Shown: positions 1-5,017 of the stretch, piece after piece | Layout of the letters: every line of letters begins with the position of its first letter | Position numbering within the stretch: the stretch's first letter is position 1 | Source of the DNA: Limnohabitans sp. Rim8 | Lineage (GTDB): Bacteria; Pseudomonadota; Gammaproteobacteria; Burkholderiales; Burkholderiaceae_C | Length of the DNA: 5,246 nucleotides | Direction: 5' to 3' | Assembly (NCBI GenBank): GCA_945877725.1 | Contig: CAMDXR010000235.1 | Span: forward strand, 1-5,246 | Translations under genes and position numbers: made by a program | The notes under the pieces: model-generated | Told to the model about the DNA's origin: nothing | Seen by the model: only the letters and a program-made list of their open reading frames with translations | Database searches by the model: none

Positions 1-1478
1 AACTGCAGGCCCTCGGTCATCAGGCGGTTACGCACCGGAAAGTCAACCTCGGTTTTGATGCGGTCCACGATGTAATCCATGCGCGTATTGGTGTAACGCC
101 CCACGTTGTAATTGCCGTCGCCCCCCGTGCCCACGGTGCGGGTGAGGGACTGCAGGCTGTACAAAGCGTCAAACGTAGGCACGCCCCAGCCCAGCATGTA
201 AATGCTGGCTTCGTAGCGCTGAATCATGGGGAAGTAAGTCACCAAAGGCAGGGTGCGCAGCTTAGCCTTCACCCCCACCTTGGCCCACATGGCCGTGATG
301 GCCTGGCAAATTTCTTCGTCGTTGATGTAGCGGTTGTTCGGGCAGGCAAAGTCCACCTCAAAACCATTGGGGTAACCGGCTTGGGTCAAGAGCTTCTTGG
401 CATCGTCCACAGAATAAGGGAACCGCTTGTTCACGGTTTCTGTCCAACCGTCCACCTGCGAAGCCACCAGCGCCCCGGTGGGCTCTGACAACCCGCGCAT
501 GGTCACGCGGTTGATGGTGTTGATGTCGATGGCTTGGTAAAGCGCCTTGCGCACATTCACGTCTTTTAAGGGGTTTTTACCTTTGACGTTGGAGCCAGGC
601 AACTCTTCGCGGTGCTGGTCCATGCCCAAGAAAATGGTGCGGTTTTCCACGCCATCGATCACCCTCAAATTGTTGTTGCTGCGCAGGCGTGGCAAGTCTT
701 GCGGGCTGGGGTCCAGCACCAGGTCCACCTCACCCGAGAGCAAGGCCGCAATGCGTGTGGCCTCGGACTTGATGGGGGTGTAGACGATTTCGGTCACATT
801 GCCCTCCATCTTGCCCCACCAGTTGGGGTTTTTGTCGAACACCATTTTTTGGTCGGGCACCCATTGCTTGAGCACAAACGGGCCTGTGCCCATGGCGTTG
901 CGGTTGGCAAAGGTTTCTTGCGCCACGTTCTTCAGGTCTTTGGGTTCCACCGAGTTGTTTTTCTCGGCCCAAGCTTTGCTCATCATGCGCAGCTCGGTCA
1001 TTTGGCGCAGCAACACTGGGTTGGGGCCTTTGGTGATGATGTCCACGGTGTGCGCATCGACTTTCACGATGCGGTCAAAACCCACCACATAAGGGCTGAA
1101 ATTGGAGGTTTTGGCCATGGCCCGGTTGAGCGAGAACACGGCGTCATCAGCGGTGAAATCAGAACCATCGTGAAACTTCACGCCTTTGCGCAAGTTGATG
1201 CGCAACTGGCTGGGCGTGACCAAGTTCCAAGAAGTGGCCAGCATGGGCTCAATCTTGAAAGTCCGGCTGTTGTAGTACACCAGCGACTCGTAAACCGCCG
1301 CATGCAAGCCGTTTTGCAGTGCGTTGTTTTGCGAATGAATGTCCCAGGTCGAGATTTCACCCGCGCTGGCCCATTTGAAAGTTTTGGCTTGTGCGCTGCC
1401 GGCAGCCAGGCCGCCTGCCAAAGCCAAAGACACCACAAGGGCGGCTGAGAGATGCGTTAATTTTGAGGAATTTTTCAT
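1..1478 (-). CDS. ABC transporter substrate-binding protein, family 5 (peptide/nickel/DppA-OppA type), 3' truncated by window
   Basis: This is a periplasmic solute receptor that would deliver its ligand, typically a di- or oligopeptide in this family, to an inner-membrane ABC importer. The frame is open for 492 codons from ATG 1478 to the window edge without a stop. Family members are usually about 520-540 residues, so only the C-terminal end is missing. Residues 1-31 form a Sec signal peptide with a Lys-containing n-region, an Ala/Leu/Val core and an AQA|K cleavage site. The mature part begins KTFKWASAGEISTWDIH. The family 5 signature lies at residues 96-120 (LRKGVKFHDG, then TADDAVFSLNRA). 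Later come NAMGTGPFVLKQW, the KNPNWWGK motif, and GWGVPTFDALYSL around 430-442. The start is supported by AAAGGTGA ending 5 nt before the ATG. The ligand cannot be assigned from sequence alone. Permease and ATPase genes, if linked, would lie beyond the left edge. The upstream neighbour on the same strand is the DUF3047 gene, 113 nt away. Confidence 0.95.
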   Translation of the reverse strand, partial: MKNSSKLTHLSAALVVSLALAGGLAAGSAQAKTFKWASAGEISTWDIHSQNNALQNGLHAAVYESLVYYNSRTFKIEPMLATSWNLVTPSQLRINLRKGVKFHDGSDFTADDAVFSLNRAMAKTSNFSPYVVGFDRIVKVDAHTVDIITKGPNPVLLRQMTELRMMSKAWAEKNNSVEPKDLKNVAQETFANRNAMGTGPFVLKQWVPDQKMVFDKNPNWWGKMEGNVTEIVYTPIKSEATRIAALLSGEVDLVLDPSPQDLPRLRSNNNLRVIDGVENRTIFLGMDQHREELPGSNVKGKNPLKDVNVRKALYQAIDINTINRVTMRGLSEPTGALVASQVDGWTETVNKRFPYSVDDAKKLLTQAGYPNGFEVDFACPNNRYINDEEICQAITAMWAKVGVKAKLRTLPLVTYFPMIQRYEASIYMLGWGVPTFDALYSLQSLTRTVGTGGDGNYNVGRYTNTRMDYIVDRIKTEVDFPVRNRLMTEGLQ

Positions 1479-1483
1479 CGAAA

Positions 1484-1491
1484 TCACCTTT
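1484..1491 (-). promoter_or_regulatory. Ribosome binding site of the ABC substrate-binding protein
   Basis: On the minus strand AAAGGTGA sits 5 nt before ATG 1478. It matches the anti-Shine-Dalgarno complement well and fixes the start of the gene. Confidence 0.8.
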
Positions 1492-1537
1492 AACAGTAAA
1501 TATGTCAAGAGTGATGACTATGCAACAAGTGGGCCTG

Positions 1538-1564
1538 ATTTGGGGAGAGGGAATTCCCCCAAAT
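1538..1564. other. Intergenic hairpin with nested GGGAATTCCC palindrome
   Basis: ATTTGGGG (1538-1545) pairs perfectly with CCCCAAAT (1557-1564) around an 11-nt loop. A perfect 10-bp palindrome, GGGAATTCCC (1549-1558), overlaps it, so the two folds are mutually exclusive. It lies 27 nt past the stop of the DUF3047 gene and about 60 nt before the ABC receptor start. No T-run follows on either strand, so it is not a classic rho-independent terminator. It could be a weak terminator, an mRNA-stabilising hairpin between cotranscribed genes, or an operator. Confidence 0.4.
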
Positions 1565-1591
1565 GGCGTGTCGCGCACAAGACTGGGGCGC

Positions 1592-2422
1592 TCAGTCCAG
1601 CACAATGTCGCCGTACCAAGCGCGGGCCGTGGTGCGGGTGTTGTCGGTGTCGGTCATGATGGCCATACCCTGCAAAGCGCCGGGGGCTTCGCCAAAGGCT
1701 TTGACGAAATCGGCCCGGATATCGCGCTCGTAATGCCGCCACTGCTTGAGGTTGGCCGGGCCGGACTCTACGACCAGTTTGCGCACACGGTCACTGCGCG
1801 GGTTGACGATGACCGTGCCCACCGGGCGTTTGTTGCACCAGACATACATGAGGGTGGCATAGGGCAAGGGCTCGCCCGTCAGGGCTTCGGTCAGGTCGCT
1901 GAGCATGGCGTTTTTGGCCGAAAAGCGGCTGCGGTCCCCCTCAAAAGCCAAAATTACGCGCACCGGAGCGTCTTCGGCATCGCGCTCGGCCATGTCGGCC
2001 CCCGTGATCAATTGCTCAATTTGCCACTGAAACTGCAAACGCCCCAGTTGCTCGGCAGGCACCTTCAGGCGCTGGCGCAGCATGCTGGCCGACGCATCGG
2101 CCTGGGCCTGCACGGCCGCCCGCTGATCGCGTTTGTCCAGTTTGAAGGCGGTGCGCAATTTGCCGGGCAACAGCACCGGCTCCCATTGGGCCGTCTGGTG
2201 CGGGCCAAATTTCAATGCCCCGGCTAGGGGTTTGGTCATCACGGAGGCCGCTGGCGCTGGCGACTTTGGCGGCACGCTGCAAGCACTCAGGCCCCATACC
2301 CACAGGAGCAACCACAAAACAAGGCCAGAGAACCCACCGGATACCGGTTTTGAGGTCAAAGACGAAGACAAAGACCGAGCTTCACGGCCCCACCACCACA
2401 AGACCCTTTGCGAAACGTTCAT
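1592..2422 (-). CDS. DUF3047 domain-containing predicted lipoprotein
   Basis: This is a 276-residue protein of unknown function that I recognise as DUF3047 by its motif order. An FQWQIEQLI segment is followed by an acidic stretch, DAEDAPVRVILAFEG, then LMYVWCNKRPVGT and VVESGPANLKQWRHYERDIRADF. It ends with FGEAPGALQG (about 243-252) and MTDTDNTRTTARAWYGDI (about 256-273). The N-terminus has a basic region, a Trp/Leu-rich hydrophobic core and the lipobox LSAC with Cys48. This predicts lipid attachment, and Ser at +2 favours the outer membrane over inner-membrane retention. The frame also offers GTG 2428 and ATG 2425, but AGGAG at 2430-2434 is only 1 and 4 nt from those and 7 nt from ATG 2422, so I chose the last. 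The n-region of about 30 residues is long for a lipoprotein. It may be cotranscribed with the ABC receptor 113 nt downstream. I am sure of the gene, fairly sure of the family, and the function is unknown. Confidence 0.88.
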   Translation of the reverse strand: MNVSQRVLWWWGREARSLSSSLTSKPVSGGFSGLVLWLLLWVWGLSACSVPPKSPAPAASVMTKPLAGALKFGPHQTAQWEPVLLPGKLRTAFKLDKRDQRAAVQAQADASASMLRQRLKVPAEQLGRLQFQWQIEQLITGADMAERDAEDAPVRVILAFEGDRSRFSAKNAMLSDLTEALTGEPLPYATLMYVWCNKRPVGTVIVNPRSDRVRKLVVESGPANLKQWRHYERDIRADFVKAFGEAPGALQGMAIMTDTDNTRTTARAWYGDIVLD

Positions 2423-2429
2423 CATCACG

Positions 2430-2434
2430 CTCCT
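2430..2434 (-). promoter_or_regulatory. Ribosome binding site deciding the DUF3047 gene start
   Basis: AGGAG on the minus strand precedes three overlapping in-frame start candidates: GTG 2428, ATG 2425 and ATG 2422. Spacing of 1, 4 and 7 nt respectively favours ATG 2422. Confidence 0.6.
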
Positions 2435-2456
2435 ATGGAAAACACCCTGAACAAAA

Positions 2457-2469
2457 CCGGATTATCCGG
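2457..2469. promoter_or_regulatory. Palindrome CCGGATTATCCGG upstream of the DUF3047 gene
   Basis: This is a perfect inverted repeat, CCGGAT-T-ATCCGG, with 6-bp arms and a single central base. It starts 22 nt upstream of the AGGAG site. On the minus strand it contains GATAAT, which resembles a sigma-70 -10 element, but I find no convincing -35 at 16-18 nt. It is either a small operator overlapping a promoter or a leader hairpin. The role is inferred from position only. Confidence 0.3.
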
Positions 2470-2515
2470 GCATAGTTTCTTGCCATCGAGGCCACACAAA
2501 CACGACACCGGCAAG

Positions 2516-2536
2516 TTGATTTCCCCTTAATATCAA
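2516..2536. promoter_or_regulatory. Candidate LysR-type regulator box, TTGAT-N11-ATCAA
   Basis: The inverted repeat TTGAT (2516-2520) and ATCAA (2532-2536) is separated by exactly 11 nt, fitting the T-N11-A layout of LysR-type regulator binding sites. It lies in the divergent region between the DUF3047 gene and the first Bug gene, 126 nt before the Bug start. No regulator gene is in the window. Five-base arms arise by chance fairly often, so this is only a candidate. Confidence 0.25.
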
Positions 2537-2560
2537 TGCCGTTTGGATGATCCTTTCAAA

Positions 2561-2580
2561 GCACCTTAAGGCACCTTAAA
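2561..2580 (+). repeat. 10-bp direct repeat GCACCTTAAR, two copies
   Basis: GCACCTTAAG is followed immediately by GCACCTTAAA. The related string CCCCTTAA also occurs at 2523-2530 and 2626-2633, so the whole leader of the first Bug gene is built from similar short C-rich and TTAA-rich words. Confidence 0.6.
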
Positions 2581-2592
2581 GTCCCTGCAAAG

Positions 2593-2629
2593 CCCCATCC
2601 AATCCCCATCCAATCCCCATCCAATCCCC
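2593..2629 (+). repeat. 11-bp tandem repeat CCCCATCCAAT, 3.4 perfect copies; G-quadruplex motif on the minus strand
   Basis: Perfect units lie at 2593-2603, 2604-2614 and 2615-2625, followed by a partial CCCC at 2626-2629. On the minus strand this reads as four GGGG tracts separated by three identical 7-nt loops (ATTGGAT). That satisfies the usual G3+N1-7 quadruplex pattern. A further C5 run follows at 2636-2640. The array ends 33 nt before the start codon of the first Bug gene, so the transcribed leader would be C-rich and the template strand G-rich. Confidence 0.85.
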
Positions 2630-2662
2630 TTAAAACCCCCTTTAAAGCCCCAATCCATCGCC

Positions 2663-3661
2663 ATGCTGAACCGCCGCCAACTGATCCAAGCCACCGCCCT
2701 CGCCACTGTACCTGCCAGTCTGAGCCTGTGTTTAAGTCCGGGTTTAGCGCAGGCGCAAACGCCTTTTCCTTCCAAACCCCTGCGCATTGTGGTGCCGTTT
2801 GGGGCTGGGGGTGTGGCCGACCTGACGGCCCGCGCCGTGGCCCAAAAACTCAGCGTCCCTTTGGGGCAGCCCGTGGTCATCGACAACCGGCCGGGTGCAG
2901 GCGGCATTGTGGCGGCCGAACTGGTGGCCAAAGCCGAGCCCGATGGCCACACCTTGCTGCTCATGTCGAATGGCACCGCCGTGAGTGCGGGCTTGTTCAA
3001 GGCCTTGCCCTTCAACCCCCGCACCGACTTTGCGCCCGTTTCTTTGCTGGGCCTGTTTGACATCGCCATCGTGGTGCCCGAATCGTCGCCGCACAAAACC
3101 CTGGCCGAACTGGTCAACTATGGCCGAGCCAACCCGGGCAAGCTGAACATCGGCACCATCAACATTGGCAGCACCCAGCACCTGGCGGGTGAACTGCTGC
3201 GCACCCAGGCCAACCTGATCGCGCAGATCATTCCCTACAACGGCACGCCCGCCGTGATCAATGCCCTGCGCGGTGGGCAGGTCGACGTGGTGGTGGAGAT
3301 TTTGGGGCCCCTCAAGCCGCAAATTACGGCCAAAGCCGTGCGCTTGCTGGGGGTCATGGGCACACGCCGTCCGGGCGACATGCCTGATGTGCCCGTGGTG
3401 CGCGAGTTGCCAGGCCTCAGCAGTTTTAATGTGTCGTCTTGGAACGCGCTGGCAGCCCCCGGCAAAACCCCTGCAGCCGTTGTCAACCGCCTGCAAACCG
3501 AGGTGGCCAAGGTGCTGGCCGAGCCCGACATGGTGCAACGCCTGGCCGGCTTCAATGTGCAAGCCCAAAGCAGCACCCCCACCCAACTGGCCCAATTGCT
3601 CGATGCCGACATCAAACGCTGGACCGAAGTGATTCAAAAAGCAGGCATTCCACTGCAATAA
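2663..3661 (+). CDS. Bug-family (TctC-like) tripartite tricarboxylate transporter substrate-binding protein
   Basis: This is a periplasmic solute receptor of 332 residues, the normal length for the family, whose members bind carboxylates and similar small organic ligands. The N-terminus has NRRQLIQ at residues 3-9, resembling a Tat motif, then a hydrophobic core and cleavage at AQA|Q (31/32). Family hallmarks follow in order: KPLRIVVPFGAGGVADLTAR (38-57, with Asp53), DNRPGAGG (74-81), AEPDGHTLLL (91-100), and the FNPRTDFAPVSLLG segment (117-130). The IPYNGTPAVINALRGGQVDVV segment comes next. ATG 2663 is the only sensible start, because an in-frame TAA lies upstream at 2567. There is no Shine-Dalgarno sequence; the leader there is CAATCCATCGCC. 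No tctA or tctB gene is adjacent, so this looks like an orphan receptor. It converges on a second Bug gene 158 nt downstream. The ligand is unknown. Confidence 0.95.
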   Translation: MLNRRQLIQATALATVPASLSLCLSPGLAQAQTPFPSKPLRIVVPFGAGGVADLTARAVAQKLSVPLGQPVVIDNRPGAGGIVAAELVAKAEPDGHTLLLMSNGTAVSAGLFKALPFNPRTDFAPVSLLGLFDIAIVVPESSPHKTLAELVNYGRANPGKLNIGTINIGSTQHLAGELLRTQANLIAQIIPYNGTPAVINALRGGQVDVVVEILGPLKPQITAKAVRLLGVMGTRRPGDMPDVPVVRELPGLSSFNVSSWNALAAPGKTPAAVVNRLQTEVAKVLAEPDMVQRLAGFNVQAQSSTPTQLAQLLDADIKRWTEVIQKAGIPLQ

Positions 3662-3666
3662 GGCCT

Positions 3667-3780
3667 GACATTCCTAACCCAGTATTTGTCACCTCAGCCT
3701 CAGTATTTGTCACCCTTAACTCAGTATTTGTCACCCTTAACCCAGTATTTGTCACCCTTAACCCAGTATTTGTCACCCCC
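3667..3780. repeat. 21-bp tandem repeat array between the convergent Bug genes
   Basis: The 12-base core AGTATTTGTCAC occurs five times, starting at 3681, 3702, 3723, 3744 and 3765, an exact 21-bp period. Linkers are CCTTAACYC in most units; the first unit has a variant linker, CTCAGCCTC. A degenerate partial copy (GACATTCCTAACCC) precedes the first core, only 5 nt after the stop of the first Bug gene. The last copy runs directly into a palindrome at 3775-3795. Because 21 is a multiple of three, both strands read through it without stops, giving spurious repetitive peptides; I do not regard it as coding. Confidence 0.9.
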
Positions 3781-3795
3781 GACCTGATCGGGGGT
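3775..3795. terminator. Strong palindrome (REP-like hairpin), possible bidirectional terminator
   Basis: ACCCCCGA (3775-3782) pairs with TCGGGGGT (3788-3795) around the 5-nt loop CCTGA, giving an 8-bp GC-rich stem. It lies between two converging genes, 114 nt past the stop of the first and 24 nt past the stop of the second. No T-run follows on either strand, so intrinsic termination would be inefficient. The arrangement resembles dispersed intergenic palindromes common in proteobacteria, which block 3' exonucleases or help termination. That identity is inferred. Confidence 0.5.
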
Positions 3796-3819
3796 CCATG
3801 CCTTCGGCCCCATCTGGGC

Positions 3820-4809
3820 TTACAGCGTGTCCAGTTTGATGCCTTGCTGGCGCACCACTTTTTGCCATGCCTGCAGGTCGGACCGGATGAACTTGTCCAT
3901 GTGGGCTGCGCCGAGCGGTGAGGGCTCGAGTGCATCGGCCTTCAGACGGGCTTGCACATCGCCCAAGGTCATGACGCGGGCCAAGGCTTGGTTCAGGCGC
4001 TCCACCACTTCAACTGGCGTGCCTTTGGGGGCCACCAGGCCAAAGTAGTTCAGCGCCGTCAAATCGGCCAAGCCTTGCTCGGCCAAGCCGGGCACTTGCG
4101 GCAAAGTCGGGTTGCGCTGCGCGGTGGTCACGGCCAGGGGCTTGACGCGGCCATCGCGCACAAAGGGTGCCAGTGCCGGAATGGTCCCGGTGATCACCTG
4201 AATTTGCCCCGCCATCATGTCCAAGGTGGCGGGGGCCACGCCCCGGTAAGGAATGTGCACGATGGACACGCCCGTTTGGGCCTTCAGTTGCTCCAGCACC
4301 AAATGGTTGATGCCGCCCGCCCCCGCCGAGCCGTAGTTGAGTTGCCCGGGCCGGGTTTTGGCATAGGCCACCAGTTCGGCCAAGTTGTTGACGGGTAAAT
4401 CTTTGTTGCATGCCCACATCAAGGGGCCTTCGGCCACCATGCTGATGGGCGTGAAGCTGCCCAAGGGGTCGTAGCCTGCGGTGGGCAACACGGCGGGCAC
4501 GGTGGTAAAGGGGGCGGCCACCAACAACAAGGTGTAGCCATCGGCTGGGCTTTGCGCCACAAATTGCGCCCCAATGGCTCCCGAAGCGCCTGTGCGGTTT
4601 TCCACCACCGCCGAAGTGTTGAACACCTCGGCCAGTTTTTGCGCCAACAAACGCCCCATGGCGTCGGTCCCGGCGCCAGCCGCAAAAGGCACGATGATTT
4701 TGATGGCTTTGTCGGGGTAAGTGGCCGCTTGTGCGCCCTGCGTAAAAGCCAGCGGCGCACAGGCCAAACCAGCAAGCCATTGGCGACGGGAAAGTGGGTG
4801 TGAATTCAT
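3820..4809 (-). CDS. Bug-family (TctC-like) tripartite tricarboxylate transporter substrate-binding protein
   Basis: This is a second periplasmic Bug receptor, 329 residues and full length, clearly diverged from the first. The signal sequence carries SRRQWLA at residues 7-13, a better Tat-like twin-arginine motif than its neighbour's, with cleavage at AQA|A (28/29). The mature protein starts ATYPDKAIKIIVPFAAGAGTDAMGR with Asp49. It continues with ENRTGASGAIGA (70-81), PADGYTLLL (88-96), the YDPLGSFTPISMV segment, LNYGSAGAGGINHLVLEQL and IPYRGVAPATLDMMAGQI, all hallmarks of the family. ATG 4809 is the first start, and no good Shine-Dalgarno sequence precedes it. It is tail-to-tail with the other Bug gene and downstream of the porin gene on the same strand, but a strong terminator separates it from the porin, so it probably has its own promoter within 4810-4943. 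No TctA/TctB partner is in the window. The ligand is not assignable. Confidence 0.95.
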   Translation of the reverse strand: MNSHPLSRRQWLAGLACAPLAFTQGAQAATYPDKAIKIIVPFAAGAGTDAMGRLLAQKLAEVFNTSAVVENRTGASGAIGAQFVAQSPADGYTLLLVAAPFTTVPAVLPTAGYDPLGSFTPISMVAEGPLMWACNKDLPVNNLAELVAYAKTRPGQLNYGSAGAGGINHLVLEQLKAQTGVSIVHIPYRGVAPATLDMMAGQIQVITGTIPALAPFVRDGRVKPLAVTTAQRNPTLPQVPGLAEQGLADLTALNYFGLVAPKGTPVEVVERLNQALARVMTLGDVQARLKADALEPSPLGAAHMDKFIRSDLQAWQKVVRQQGIKLDTL

Positions 4810-4878
4810 GATGCGATGACTCTAAGTGGGATCAGAAAAGTCATTTTCCACAGAAGGGATGACGGTTTTGTGACGCAA

Positions 4879-4922
4879 GCGACACCGGCCAAATACCGGC
4901 GCAATACCAACGCATTACCAGC
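4879..4922. repeat. Four imperfect 11-bp tandem repeats upstream of the second Bug gene
   Basis: Read on the minus strand, the units are GCTGGTAATGC, GTTGGTATTGC, GCCGGTATTTG and GCCGGTGTCGC, contiguous at 4922 down to 4879. Neighbouring units share 7-9 of 11 bases, with GGT at a fixed position in each. The spacing of about one helical turn would put each GGT core on the same DNA face. The array lies about 70-113 nt before the start codon, a plausible operator position. The function is inferred. Confidence 0.55.
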
Positions 4923-4943
4923 GCCTAGGTAAATTCAAATCAC

Positions 4944-4977
4944 AAAAAAACCCACCGCGTTGCCACGGTGGGTTTTT
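4944..4977 (-). terminator. Rho-independent terminator of the porin gene
   Basis: On the minus strand an A5 run and CCCACCGTG pair with CGCGGTGGG and T5 around a GCAA tetraloop, with one T-G wobble near the loop. A T7 tract (4950-4944) closes the structure, overlapping the 3' arm. It starts 41 nt past the porin stop codon. This is a textbook intrinsic terminator and should insulate the second Bug gene from porin transcription. Flanking A and T runs could also make it work on the plus strand, but no plus-strand gene precedes it. Confidence 0.93.
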
Positions 4978-5017
4978 CAAGTCTTTTAAATCTCAACTGG
5001 CTTGGGCCAGCAGGGGA

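Noticed and set aside
612..1448. A 278-codon plus-strand open frame opposite the ABC solute receptor
   Set aside because: It is antisense to a well-supported family 5 receptor. Its peptide is His/Val/Gly-rich without recognisable motifs, as expected from the complement of GC-rich coding DNA.
1503..1508. TTGACA on the minus strand as a -35 element for the ABC receptor gene
   Set aside because: It lies only 24 nt before the start codon, so the matching -10 would overlap the ribosome binding site, and no TATAAT-like hexamer lies at 16-18 nt.
1391..2227. A plus-strand open frame of 278 codons spanning the receptor/DUF3047 junction
   Set aside because: It crosses the 5' end of one real gene, an intergenic gap and most of another, all antisense. 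No family resemblance or ribosome binding site is seen. The identical length of three open frames here is coincidence.
2479..2515. CTTGCC/GGCAAG inverted repeat in the divergent region
   Set aside because: Six-base arms 25 nt apart are expected by chance and do not extend.
2744..3658. A long minus-strand open frame opposite the first Bug gene
   Set aside because: Its peptide is His/Gln/Gly-rich with no domain, and the plus strand encodes a full-length Bug protein with a signal peptide and all hallmark motifs.
3667..3780. CRISPR array
   Set aside because: The units are contiguous 21-bp tandem repeats with short, nearly identical linkers. There are no unique 30-nt spacers and no cas genes.
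3612..3935. Minus-strand open frame with a heptad VTNTGLR-like peptide repeat
   Set aside because: The peptide repeat only reflects the 21-bp DNA period, and the other strand gives an equally open repetitive frame. Both flanks overlap the ends of real Bug genes.
4835..4848. GAAAAGTCATTTTC inverted repeat before the second Bug gene
   Set aside because: The arms are A/T runs of five pairs with a 4-nt loop, too weak to support as an operator or terminator.
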